A stretch of DNA of 64,000 bases from Haloprofundus marisrubri (lineage in GTDB: Archaea > Halobacteriota > Halobacteria > Halobacteriales > Haloferacaceae). Location: NCBI RefSeq assembly GCF_001469955.1, contig NZ_LOPU01000013.1, positions 1 to 64,000 on the forward strand, written 5' to 3'. The translations under genes and the position numbers were made by a program. The notes under the pieces were generated by a model, which was given only the letters and a program-made list of their open reading frames with translations, was not told the origin of the DNA and did no database searches. Below, piece after piece: positions 16,967 through 24,805 of this stretch (positions are counted from its first letter, which is position 1; the number at the start of each line of letters is the position of its first letter).

Positions 16967-17164
16967 TCAGGCGAGAATATCGCCGATGCGGCGCGCTTCG
17001 CCGTTCAGTTCGGGCTGTTTCTCGACGATTTTCAGCACCTCGTGGTCGGTCACGTCCGGGTAGGATTTCTGCGTCGCGTCCTCGATAAGCTGTTTTTCGA
17101 GGCGGAACTCGGTTCCGTCGTAGACGACGTCGACGCCCTGTTCGTCGAAAGAGAGGACAGTCAT
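16967..17164 (-). CDS. DUF5800 small protein
   Basis: 65 residues, MTVLSFDEQGVDVVYDGTEF..., ending ELNGEARRIGDILA. The sequence matches the short haloarchaeal DUF5800 family from memory; the family has no known function. A strand-strand-helix layout is likely. It is convergent with the RNase H-like gene (23 bases between the stops). TTTTAC about 25 bases upstream of the start suggests its own promoter. Confidence 0.8.
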   Translation of the reverse strand: MTVLSFDEQGVDVVYDGTEFRLEKQLIEDATQKSYPDVTDHEVLKIVEKQPELNGEARRIGDILA

Positions 17165-17258
17165 ACCCGCCGTTTGCCACCGGGACGTAAAAACGTGGCC
17201 TGTCGTCGGACGGGCGTCTTGCGGACGGTTTATTATCCCTGACGTTTTGGTGCGGACT

Positions 17259-18113
17259 GTGCCACCCGGTCAGGACCCCCTCGACGCACTCCGCATCCCC
17301 GACGGAACGACCGTCGAGGAACACGACTTGGTCACCGACGGCGACGTCATCGTCGGGAGCCAAGCCACCGTCGACTTCGGCGTCCGCGGCCGGAACCTCG
17401 CGGCGGGCGAGCGCGTCACCTTCGGCGGCGACATCGAAGCCGACGGCGACTGCCGTCTCGATATCTGGTGCGACGTCGCCGGCAACGTCCTCGTCGGCGA
17501 CGACGCTTACCTCGGCGAACGCGTCCACATCGGCGGCCGCCTGATGGTCTCGGGCGATTTGGACATCGGCGACGACGTCGAGATAGACGAGGGGTTCGAA
17601 GCCAGCGGCTGGATTGTCATCCGCAACCCGGTCCCGACGCTCGTCTTCTACTTCATCGTTCTCTCGCAACTCTTGAAACTCGGCGAACGCGACGCCGCCA
17701 ACGAACTCGCGGCGGCGATGGCCGACGGCGACGTCCAACGCGACCCGCTCGTCGTCCCGCGCGGCGGCCACGTCTCCGACGACGCGTGGCGCGTCTCCAC
17801 GCCCGCCCGTATCGGTAGCGACTGTCGCCTCCACGGCAACGTCCGCGCGGAGTCCATCCAAGTCGGCCAACGCAACAACATCTTCGGCAGCCTCCGCGCC
17901 CGCGAAGACATTTTCGTCGGCTCTGAAACCCGAGTGCATGGCGACGTGACCACTCGAACCGGGACGGTCCGCGTCGACGAGGGCGCGCGCGTTCTCGGCG
18001 ACGTCTCCTGTTCGGACCTCGTCGTCCACGAAGGTGCGACCGTCGACGGGTCGATGCGCGCGCGCGGCGAAGTGAAACTCGTCCGTTCGGATATGACGCG
18101 CGAAATCGAGTGA
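17259..18113 (+). CDS. Polymer-forming bactofilin-like / hexapeptide beta-helix protein
   Basis: 284 residues from GTG 17259, chosen because a TATA-like TTTATTA (17229-17235) lies about 27 bases upstream; GTG 17250 or TTG 17247 are alternatives. Repeated hexapeptide-like turns (DGDVIVGSQATVDFGV, GDDAYLGERVHIGG, GDLDIGDDVEID) form a left- or right-handed beta-helix on both sides of a hydrophobic segment (about residues 124-144, WIVIRNPVPTLVFYFIVLSQLL). Bactofilins polymerise at membranes in bacteria and archaea. The hydrophobic segment in the middle may be a membrane hairpin or buried helix. Role in this cell unknown. Confidence 0.8.
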   Translation: MPPGQDPLDALRIPDGTTVEEHDLVTDGDVIVGSQATVDFGVRGRNLAAGERVTFGGDIEADGDCRLDIWCDVAGNVLVGDDAYLGERVHIGGRLMVSGDLDIGDDVEIDEGFEASGWIVIRNPVPTLVFYFIVLSQLLKLGERDAANELAAAMADGDVQRDPLVVPRGGHVSDDAWRVSTPARIGSDCRLHGNVRAESIQVGQRNNIFGSLRAREDIFVGSETRVHGDVTTRTGTVRVDEGARVLGDVSCSDLVVHEGATVDGSMRARGEVKLVRSDMTREIE

Positions 18114-18161
18114 GTCTCCAGTAACCGAAAGGAAATTCCCCACGACTGCGGAATGGTGAGT

Positions 18162-19337
18162 ATGCTCACCATCGCGCTCGCGGGCAAGCCGAACGCGGGC
18201 AAGTCGACGTTCTACACCGCGGCCACGATGGCCGACGTGGACGTGGCGAACTATCCCTTTACCACCATCGACGCCAACCGCGGCGTCACGTACGCACGGA
18301 CGGAGTGTCCCTGTCTCGAACGCGACGAGCGCTGCGGCAACTGTGAGGACGGCAAACGCTACGTCCCCGTCGAACTGCTCGACGTTGCAGGGTTGGTCCC
18401 CGGCGCACACGAGGGCAAAGGCCTCGGAAATCAGTTCCTCGACGAACTGACGAACGCCGACGTCATCGTCAACGTCGTCGACGCCTCCGGCGGCACCAAC
18501 GAGGAGGGCGAACCCGTCGAAGTCGGCACGTACGACCCTCTCGACGAGGTGGACTTCATCGAAGAGGAGATGGACCAGTGGCTCGCGGGCATCATCGACC
18601 GAAACTGGGAGTCCGTCGAGCGCAAATCCCGCTCGCCGGAGTTCGACATCGACGACGCCCTCGCGGACCTACTTACGGGGTTCGGTGCGTCGGAGTACGA
18701 AGTCGCCGCCAGCCTGCGCGAACTCGACTACCCGTCGGACCCGATGCAGTGGACCGACGAGCATCGTGAGGCGCTGGCGCGTGACGTTCGCGCGCGAACC
18801 AAACCCATCGTTCTCGTCGCCAACAAAGTCGACATCGCCCCCGAGGAGAACGTCGAACGCCTGCGCGAGACGGACAAACTCGTCATCCCCGCGACGGCGG
18901 ACGGCGAACTCGCGCTTCGACGCGCCGCCGAGGCCGGTATCGTCGACTACGACCCCGGCGACGAGGATTTTGAACTCGTTGGCGACGTAAACGACGCCCA
19001 GCGGAAGGGCCTCGAACAGATTCGTGACGTGATGGCGGAGTACGGCGGCACCGGCGTCCAGCAGGCGATAAACGAAGCGGTGTACGACTTGCTCGACCAC
19101 CTCACGGCGTATCCGGTTCAGAACGAGTCGAAGTGGACCGACGGACAGGGGAACGTCCTCCCCGACGCCTTCTTGGTGCCGGAGGGGTCGACGCCGCTGG
19201 ACCTCGCGTACGCCGTCCACTCCGACATCGGCGACGGCTACGTTCACGCCGTCGACGCCAAGTCGAAACGCCGTATCTCCGACTCCTACGAACTGGAAGA
19301 AGGCGACGTCATCAAAATCGTGAGTACGGCAAAATAG
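18162..19337 (+). CDS. ychF: YchF/Obg-related GTPase with TGS domain (archaeal)
   Basis: 391 residues from ATG 18162 (an in-frame ATG at 18153 gives three more). G1 motif AGKPNAGKS at residues 6-14, switch-II LDVAGLVPGAHEGKGLG near 73, NKVD (G4) near 225, and a C-terminal TGS domain (PEGSTPLDLAYAVHSDIGDGYVHA) near 345-380. An extra Cys-rich insertion, CPCLERDERCGNC near 48-60, could bind a metal and is characteristic of the archaeal branch. YchF-type GTP/ATPases bind ribosomes and regulate translation under stress; the archaeal version is annotated as an Obg-like GTPase. The stop is followed by a degenerate 22-base repeat. Confidence 0.92.
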   Translation: MLTIALAGKPNAGKSTFYTAATMADVDVANYPFTTIDANRGVTYARTECPCLERDERCGNCEDGKRYVPVELLDVAGLVPGAHEGKGLGNQFLDELTNADVIVNVVDASGGTNEEGEPVEVGTYDPLDEVDFIEEEMDQWLAGIIDRNWESVERKSRSPEFDIDDALADLLTGFGASEYEVAASLRELDYPSDPMQWTDEHREALARDVRARTKPIVLVANKVDIAPEENVERLRETDKLVIPATADGELALRRAAEAGIVDYDPGDEDFELVGDVNDAQRKGLEQIRDVMAEYGGTGVQQAINEAVYDLLDHLTAYPVQNESKWTDGQGNVLPDAFLVPEGSTPLDLAYAVHSDIGDGYVHAVDAKSKRRISDSYELEEGDVIKIVSTAK

Positions 19338-19471
19338 TCGTGAAAACGGCGGAATAGCCGTGAATACCGCGACGTAGCCACGTTTCGCGTCCCTGTCGAG
19401 AGCCACCGAGCGTCCACACCGACGCTCCGCTCTCGACTGTGGTGCGCGAAAAAGGTGTTCAGAAGCCGTCG

Positions 19472-19792
19472 TTAGTCGGCGCTGCTGCCGACCGTGTTGT
19501 CGCTACGCGCGTCGGACGCGCGGTTGTGCTGTTGACGCTCCCACGACCATCGCTGTCGGATGGCGCGCCGGCCCGATTCGGTCAGTTCGTAGTAGTTCGT
19601 CCGCTGGTCGAGCGTCCCTTTCTCGACGAGGCCCGACTCGACGAGGATGTCGAGGTTCGGGTACAGACGACCGTTGTTGACCTCGCCGCCGAGGTACTCC
19701 TCGATGTGGACTTTGATGTCCTGTCCCGAGGGGTGGTCGTGTCCCGCACAGACGAACAGCAGGTCTCGTTGGAAGCCAGTTAGGTCGTTCAC
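19472..19792 (-). CDS. PadR-family transcriptional regulator
   Basis: 106 residues, a minimal PadR-type winged-helix protein: DLTGFQRDLLFVCAGHDHPSGQDIKVHIEEYL, NGRLYPNLDILVESGLVEKG, NYYELTESGRRAI. The conserved YPNLD segment replaces the typical YPxLxxLE. The C-terminal tail is short and polar, so the dimer helix is reduced to about 20 residues. Targets are unknown. The promoter region carries a CTGCT-A-AGCAG dyad (19830-19840), which may be an autoregulatory operator. Confidence 0.88.
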   Translation of the reverse strand: MNDLTGFQRDLLFVCAGHDHPSGQDIKVHIEEYLGGEVNNGRLYPNLDILVESGLVEKGTLDQRTNYYELTESGRRAIRQRWSWERQQHNRASDARSDNTVGSSAD

Positions 19793-19829
19793 ATCAACAC
19801 GGAGGACACTCAGGATGTTAGTTATCGAG

Positions 19830-19840
19830 CTGCTAAGCAG
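19830..19840. promoter_or_regulatory. Dyad upstream of the PadR gene
   Basis: CTGCT-A-AGCAG, a perfect inverted repeat centred 43 bases before the ATG at 19792. Position and symmetry suit an operator. Confidence 0.4.
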
Positions 19841-19880
19841 TATTTCGTGAATTTCACCGCAGAGTTAGTAACTGCTTGCC

Positions 19881-19933
19881 GACCGTATCGACCGTCTATC
19901 GCGGACCGTTTCAGACCGTTTCAGACTGTTGCA
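19881..19933. repeat. Tandem GACCGT-containing repeats in PadR upstream region
   Basis: GACCGT recurs at 19881, 19890, 19904 and 19914. The last part is a 10-base tandem unit GACCGTTTCA (19904-19913, 19914-19923) with a diverged third copy (19924-19933). Protein-binding array or simple repeat cannot be decided from sequence. Confidence 0.4.
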
Positions 19934-19993
19934 ACCCGATGCTGTCTGGTGGTTTCTCCGTTCACACGATTTACCAACATATCCGACCGAGTT

Positions 19994-20215
19994 TCACGCT
20001 CTGACGGACCGCAGATTCCCCGTCACGGCGATTCGAAGCAGCACCGCAGAGAACAGCACCACCCAACACGCGAAGAAGACGACGGCGATGGTTCCCAGAT
20101 ACTCGACGTCGGTCCCGCCGACTTGCAACTCCTTGAGCTGCCACAGATACACCGTCGTCTCCACACCCATCACGACGAGGAGCACCGCGACGACCCTAAC
20201 CGTCTTCGTCGACAC
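19994..20215 (-). CDS. Small two-helix membrane protein
   Basis: 73 residues from GTG 20215. The frame extends 26 codons upstream, but that extension is unlike membrane-protein N-termini here. Two hydrophobic helices: VRVVAVLLVVMGVETTVYLW (about 6-25) and YLGTIAVVFFACWVVLFSAVLL (about 38-59). No family recognised. The gene is divergent from the small protein at 20409. GTG start and low signal keep confidence moderate. Confidence 0.6.
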   Translation of the reverse strand: MSTKTVRVVAVLLVVMGVETTVYLWQLKELQVGGTDVEYLGTIAVVFFACWVVLFSAVLLRIAVTGNLRSVRA

Positions 20216-20408
20216 CGTTGCTCCCTCGGTTCTCACCAGAACAGCTTCTGAAAGTGAAGTTCTCTGTGAAATACATTTACAGACTCTACTCACCGTGGTG
20301 TAGATATAGGTACTGCTGGCCGTCTCGTGTGGGGCGGTCCAGCGACCTGTCGCTCCCGAACGACACCCGGACCGACGTTTGAAGTAGCTCCTTGTTGGCA
20401 GCTAGCAT

Positions 20409-20588
20409 ATGTTTAGGGCCATCCTCCCCGACGGCGACATGGAGTGTGCGAACTACGAACACGGAAAGCACGGCGTCAACATCTTCACCGCTGACGAGGA
20501 GTTCATCGCGTTCATCCCGTACACGAACCTCGTCGCGCTCATCAACGAAGAGGTCCAACTCGGCGACGAACCGTCTATCGCGGACTGA
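20409..20588 (+). CDS. Small conserved haloarchaeal protein, 59 residues
   Basis: Begins MFRAILPDGDMECANYEHG and ends EVQLGDEPSIAD. It has an alternating hydrophobic beta pattern (GVNIFTADEEFIAFIPYTNLVALINEE), so a small beta-barrel or ferredoxin-like fold is likely. I recall proteins of this kind from other haloarchaea but no function. It is below common gene-finder length limits and could be missed. It is convergent with the UbiA gene. Confidence 0.85.
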   Translation: MFRAILPDGDMECANYEHGKHGVNIFTADEEFIAFIPYTNLVALINEEVQLGDEPSIAD

Positions 20589-20631
20589 CCGGCCGGCGAG
20601 TGGCCCCGGTCCGTTCTCACGTCCCTAGTGT

Positions 20632-21486
20632 TCACGAGAACGGCCGATACCACACCGCCGCGACGAGAAGCGCCAAGAAGACGTACGACCCGCGGACAAG
20701 CAGCATCGTCGCCAGCGTCGGTTCCGTCGTCCGCGCGGAGACGGCGACGACGATACCCAACGCGATGGCCGCGGCGACGGTTCCGACCGGGAACACGCCA
20801 CCGGATGCGAACCCGACGACGAGTCCGAGTCCAGAAACGAGAAACGCGTACGCGAGTCGGCGGGCGTCACGCCGGCCGAGAACGACTGCGACGGTCCGTT
20901 TGCCGATAGAGCGGTCGTACGCGTAATCCTTCGAGTCGTCGATAATCTTCACGCCCGTGAGTATCACGAGAAAGACGAGCGAAAACGCCAGCGGCGTCGC
21001 TGCGAACGTCTCGGTCTGGACGTAGTACCCACCCAAGATAGCCAACGCGATACCCGTGGGATAGCCCAACGTCGTCGTCACCGCTCGCATGTCCAACTGC
21101 GGGGCGTGGAGGTAGCCGATTACCCAGCAGGGGAGCGTCACCGCGGCAGCGACGGGGTCGACGAGCGCCCAGAGAGCGGCGAGACAGCCTGCGAACCCGA
21201 CTGTCGCTCCGACGAGCGCGAGACGGCAGCCACCGACAGAGAGGGGATGGTCGTCGTCCTCGTCTCGGAGGTGGAAGTCGACGTAGCCGTCCTTGACGTG
21301 GGCGGTGTAGACGGCGAAGAAGACGGCGAGTGCGTGGACTGCGCCGACGACAGGCGAGAACTCGCCGGCGAGTACGCTGCCGAACCACGACGCGGCGACC
21401 GGCGGTAACATGAACACCGGGTGTACCTGTGACCCGAACGCCCGAAGCGCCGCGACCGGTCCGGTTCCGTGTCGTGCGACTCCCAT
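20632..21486 (-). CDS. UbiA-family prenyltransferase
   Basis: 284 residues with about eight or nine membrane helices. The first Asp-rich motif is present as DGYVDFHLRDEDD (near residue 66), the second as DDSKDYAYDRSIGKRT (near 182), both of which bind the prenyl diphosphate through Mg ions. UbiA members in haloarchaea attach prenyl chains to quinones, glycerol lipids (DGGGP synthase) or carotenoids (lycopene elongase); the first DDxxD-like motif is weak, so the specific substrate is not called. A TATA-like box at 21511-21518 and five 11-base tandem repeats precede the ATG. It is convergent with the 59-residue protein. Confidence 0.88.
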   Translation of the reverse strand: MGVARHGTGPVAALRAFGSQVHPVFMLPPVAASWFGSVLAGEFSPVVGAVHALAVFFAVYTAHVKDGYVDFHLRDEDDDHPLSVGGCRLALVGATVGFAGCLAALWALVDPVAAAVTLPCWVIGYLHAPQLDMRAVTTTLGYPTGIALAILGGYYVQTETFAATPLAFSLVFLVILTGVKIIDDSKDYAYDRSIGKRTVAVVLGRRDARRLAYAFLVSGLGLVVGFASGGVFPVGTVAAAIALGIVVAVSARTTEPTLATMLLVRGSYVFLALLVAAVWYRPFS

Positions 21487-21510
21487 GGGCTAGTCGCCAG
21501 TAAACGGAGA

Positions 21511-21518
21511 GATAAATC
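21511..21518 (-). promoter_or_regulatory. TATA-like box of the UbiA gene
   Basis: Read on the minus strand this is GATTTATC, centred about 28 bases before the ATG at 21486, in a leaderless arrangement. Confidence 0.5.
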
Positions 21519-21522
21519 CTGT

Positions 21523-21577
21523 CCGCGTCGATACCGCGTCGATTCTGTGTCGACACCGCGTCGATACCGCGTCGCTC
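21523..21577. repeat. Five 11-bp tandem repeats
   Basis: Units: CCGCGTCGATA (21523), CCGCGTCGATT (21534), CTGTGTCGACA (21545), CCGCGTCGATA (21556), CCGCGTCGCTC (21567). Units 1 and 4 are identical. The array starts immediately upstream of the UbiA TATA-like box, in the place where haloarchaeal activators bind, one turn of DNA per unit. Confidence 0.6.
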
Positions 21578-21590
21578 GCGCGACTGTGAC

Positions 21591-22712
21591 TCAGCGAACC
21601 GCTCGCGTGGCGTCGGCCATGATTTCGATGGCTTCCTTCAGTTCCTCGGTCCCCGTCGCGTACGACAGGCGTGCGTAGCCCGCGCCGTGTTCACCGAAGG
21701 CATCGCCGGGGACGACGATGACACCCCGCGACAGCACCTCGTCGACCCATCCCTCCGGGACCTCGGGCATCGCGTAGAACGCGCCGCCGGGCGTCGGCAC
21801 CTCCAAGCCGGCATCGGTGAGGCCGTCGACGACGAGGTCGCGTCGCTCGCGGAACGAGTCGGTCATCTCGTCGACGATGTCGCGCGGACCCGACAGGGCC
21901 GCCTCAGCGGCGTACTGCGCCGGAGCGCTCGCGCAGGCTTGGACGTACTGGTGAACCCGCAGCATCCGCTCGACGCGGCGCTCTGAGCCGTACACCCAGC
22001 CGAGTCGCCAGCCAGTCATCGAGAACAGTTTCGAGGCCGAGTTGACGACGACGACGTTGTCGGTCTCGGCGTACTCGATGGGCGAGCGGAACTCGCCGTC
22101 GAAGACGGTGTACTCGTACACCTCGTCGGAGATGCAGAGCACGTCGTGCTCGTCGGCGATGCGGGCGAACTCGCGGATATCTTCTTCGGGCGAGACAGCG
22201 CCCGTCGGGTTGCCGGGGCTGTTGACGACGAACGCCGCCGTGTTCTCGGTGATGGCGTCTTCGACCGCTTCGGGGTCCAAGGTGAGGTCCTCGCGGAGCG
22301 GAACGGGGACCGGTTCGCCGCCGGCGAGTTTCGCCAGCGCGTCGTAGGAGACGAACCCGGGGTCGGGGATGAGCACTTCCTCGCCGTCGTCGACGTGCGC
22401 CTCCATGGCGATGTGGAGCGCCTCGCTGCCGCCCGCAGTGGCGATAATCTGTTCCGGTGAGAGGCTGATTTCTTGGTCGGTTTCGTGCTTGGTGGCGATA
22501 GCCTCACGGAGCGGGAGAATCCCTTTGTTGCCGGTGTAGCCGTCGGCTTTCCCGGACTGAATGGCGTCGACGGCCGCCGCTCGGGCGTGTTCGGGCGTCG
22601 GGAAGTCGGGTTGGCCGATGCCGAGGTTGATGGCGTCCTCGCCGGCCGCCTCGAACACCTTCCGGATGCCGCTGATAGAGATTCGCTCGACTCGCTGGGA
22701 GAACTCCGTCAT
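21591..22712 (-). CDS. Class I/II aminotransferase (PLP)
   Basis: 373 residues from ATG 22712 (the upstream in-frame start at 22739 adds only nine residues). PLP-fold signatures: FPTPEHARAAAVDAI, GGSEALHIAME, NSPGNPTGAV, SDEVYEYTV, and the PLP lysine in NSASKLFSMTGWRLGWVYG. C-terminal Arg of YARLSYATG binds the substrate carboxylate. The family includes aspartate, alanine and aromatic aminotransferases; annotation of such haloarchaeal enzymes is often 'aspartate aminotransferase', but the substrate is not proven. The gene lies downstream of the beta-helix gene in the same direction and is probably transcribed on its own. Confidence 0.93.
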   Translation of the reverse strand: MTEFSQRVERISISGIRKVFEAAGEDAINLGIGQPDFPTPEHARAAAVDAIQSGKADGYTGNKGILPLREAIATKHETDQEISLSPEQIIATAGGSEALHIAMEAHVDDGEEVLIPDPGFVSYDALAKLAGGEPVPVPLREDLTLDPEAVEDAITENTAAFVVNSPGNPTGAVSPEEDIREFARIADEHDVLCISDEVYEYTVFDGEFRSPIEYAETDNVVVVNSASKLFSMTGWRLGWVYGSERRVERMLRVHQYVQACASAPAQYAAEAALSGPRDIVDEMTDSFRERRDLVVDGLTDAGLEVPTPGGAFYAMPEVPEGWVDEVLSRGVIVVPGDAFGEHGAGYARLSYATGTEELKEAIEIMADATRAVR

Positions 22713-22746
22713 GCACCTATCCGTGTGTGCCGCCAGCATAGTTCTT

Positions 22747-22760
22747 GCTTCCGCGGAAGC
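22747..22760. promoter_or_regulatory. 14-bp perfect palindrome upstream of the aminotransferase
   Basis: GCTTCCGCGGAAGC, centred about 42 bases before the ATG at 22712. It could be an operator or simply a strong hairpin at the end of the upstream transcript. Confidence 0.35.
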
Positions 22761-22797
22761 CAGTCGAAAACAGGAGAGAAATCCGGCCGACGGTGTA

Positions 22798-22815
22798 GTG
22801 TCGCGCCCGCGACAC
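22798..22815 (-). terminator. Hairpin just after the beta-helix gene
   Basis: GTGTCGCG-CC-CGCGACAC: eight perfect pairs, 14 bases after the stop of the beta-helix gene (minus strand). No following T-run is obvious, so it may stabilise the mRNA 3' end and not terminate. Confidence 0.4.
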
Positions 22816-22828
22816 CGTTCGACCCGCT

Positions 22829-24469
22829 TCAGTTGTTACGGACGACGTTACCGCTGGAACCGTTGCGCAGGAGAATCTCGCGGCCGCCGTTGGTGCGGAC
22901 GTCATTGTTCCCGACACGGTTGTTGTCCGAATTACTGAGTTCGATACCCTCGTCGTCGTTGCGGACGACTTCGTTGCCGACGAGTTCGTTCTCGTCGGCG
23001 CGAAGGAGGTAGAAGCCGTCGTCGCCGTTGTCGCGGACGACGTTGCCCTCGAAGCTGTTGCGGTCGGACCCGCGGACGTAGAAGCCGTCGTCGCCGTTGC
23101 CGACGACGGTGTTGTCGGCGAACCGGTTGTCGCTGCTCTCGCCGAGTCCGATACCGTCGTCGCGGTTGTTCGTCACCGTGTTGCGTTCGACCGTCGCACC
23201 CTCGGTGTTCGTCAGGCCGATACCGTCGTTGCGGTTCCCGTCGACGGCGTTCTCGACGATGGTCGTCTCGGGCGCGGCGACGACGTTGACGCCGTTGACG
23301 TGGTTTTCCACGAGTTCGTTGCCGTCGATGGTTGTGCCTTCGGCACCGCGGACGAAGACGCCGTCACCACCGTTTTCGCGGACGGTGTTGTCCGTGACTT
23401 CGGTGTCGATAGCGCCTTCGCCGAGGCCGATGCCGTCGTCACCGTTGTTCTCGACGAGGTTCGAGCGGACGAGAGTGCGCTCTGCGGAACCCTCCGAGTC
23501 GCCGAAACTCTGCACGGCGATACCGTCGTTGCCGTTCTCGCGGACGACGTTCTCCTCGACGACGTTGTCGGCGGTGTACGACGAGACGAAGATTCCGTTG
23601 ACGCCGTTACCGACGATTTCGTTGCCGCGGATGGCGTTGTCGGTCGAATCGCCGAAGTCGACGTCGCCGTCGAGGTAGACGCCGTGGCGGTCGTTCCCTT
23701 CGATGCGGTTGTTTTCGACGACCACGCCGCCGTACATCGAGGTGAGGAGGACGCCGAACTCGTTGTTCTCGATGGTGTTGTTCGAGACGGCGACATCCGA
23801 GGCGGCGAACACCGCGAGTCCGTACCGCTCGTTGTCGGCGATGCGGTTCTCGGCGACGACGGAGTCGGCCGTCTCGCTGAGGCTCATCCCGAACGTGTTG
23901 GAGACGATATCGCTGCTCTCGACGGTGAACGTCCCGAACTCGCCGACGACGCCGAGGAGGTCGTTGTCGCGGACGACGCTCTCTGTGACCCTCAGGTCGG
24001 CTCCCGTCGCACCGATACCGACGAGGTTGTTCTCGGCGACGACGTTCTCGACGGTCGCCTCGCTGTCGAACCGTACCTCGACGCCGACACCCCAGTCGGA
24101 GACGACGACGTTGCGGACGGTGACGTTGCTCGCGGAGTCGAAGTCGCCGACGACTTCGATGCCGACGCTCGGTCGGCCGTCGATACCCTCACGGCGTTCG
24201 GTGAGTCCGTCGACGGCGTGGCCGCCACCGTCGAAGACCACGTCGGAAGACTCGATAGTGATGCAACTCAGTTCACCGAACTCGGCGATGTCGCGCGTCA
24301 GTACGTACACGCCCGGTTCCGAGATGAGCGTGCAGGAGTCCACTTCGTACGCCCCATCGGTCTGCCCCGCCGCGAGACCGACGAATCCGCCGAATCCGAC
24401 GAACCCTCCGACCGTCGAGACGACGAGTAGGGTCACGACGACGGACACACCTATATAACGAACATTCAT
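22829..24469 (-). CDS. Secreted right-handed parallel beta-helix protein (NosD-like)
   Basis: 546 residues from ATG 24469. The frame extends upstream, but MNVRYIGVSVVVTLLVV starts a Sec signal sequence with a long hydrophobic core (about 5-30), cleaved near AAGQ. About 15 repeats of roughly 23 residues follow, each of the form N-x-V-x-x-N-x(3)-DGI/DGF-x-L/V. This is the CASH/NosD parallel beta-helix of carbohydrate-binding or sugar-hydrolysing proteins. The C-terminus ends on GNVVRNN with no PGF-CTERM, membrane helix or lipobox, so the protein is released. No catalytic residues can be named. Confidence 0.88.
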   Translation of the reverse strand: MNVRYIGVSVVVTLLVVSTVGGFVGFGGFVGLAAGQTDGAYEVDSCTLISEPGVYVLTRDIAEFGELSCITIESSDVVFDGGGHAVDGLTERREGIDGRPSVGIEVVGDFDSASNVTVRNVVVSDWGVGVEVRFDSEATVENVVAENNLVGIGATGADLRVTESVVRDNDLLGVVGEFGTFTVESSDIVSNTFGMSLSETADSVVAENRIADNERYGLAVFAASDVAVSNNTIENNEFGVLLTSMYGGVVVENNRIEGNDRHGVYLDGDVDFGDSTDNAIRGNEIVGNGVNGIFVSSYTADNVVEENVVRENGNDGIAVQSFGDSEGSAERTLVRSNLVENNGDDGIGLGEGAIDTEVTDNTVRENGGDGVFVRGAEGTTIDGNELVENHVNGVNVVAAPETTIVENAVDGNRNDGIGLTNTEGATVERNTVTNNRDDGIGLGESSDNRFADNTVVGNGDDGFYVRGSDRNSFEGNVVRDNGDDGFYLLRADENELVGNEVVRNDDEGIELSNSDNNRVGNNDVRTNGGREILLRNGSSGNVVRNN

Positions 24470-24549
24470 GAAGTATTGACGCGAGGCGGAGAGATAACAG
24501 TAATTCAGACGTTCGGGACGGTTAGACCGGCGAAAAGTGATGCGAGGGC

Positions 24550-24702
24550 CTATCCGTCGACTTCGTCTCTGAGGTCTTCGATGTGCGCTTCGAGCAGTCC
24601 GAGTGCCGCGTCGGCGTCCATGTATCCCTGTTCGTACTCGCCGAGAACGGTGTCGGTGTCGTCGAGGAACGTCTCGACTGCGGATTCGAGTTCGTCTGCC
24701 AT
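24550..24702 (-). CDS. Small acidic helical protein, 50 residues
   Basis: Begins MADELESAVETFLDD and ends EDLRDEVDG. Sequence is strongly acidic and helical with no cysteine or membrane segment; ATG start. It looks like other small haloarchaeal proteins, but I know no family name. It sits between the beta-helix gene and the divergent XPB gene, in the same direction as the former. Confidence 0.7.
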   Translation of the reverse strand: MADELESAVETFLDDTDTVLGEYEQGYMDADAALGLLEAHIEDLRDEVDG

Positions 24703-24805
24703 ACCCACCCCGTCGATTCGGAGGCTCTTGTCTCATTGGGTCCGCCTCCAGCAATCTGCCCCCGCTCCGGAGCGCCTTTAGTCTCCACCCGCAAACCCCG
24801 GAGTA

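Noticed and set aside
22900-24400. CRISPR-like regular spacing in the beta-helix gene
   Set aside because: The regularity is protein repeat-coded (about 23 residues), not identical DNA repeats with spacers.
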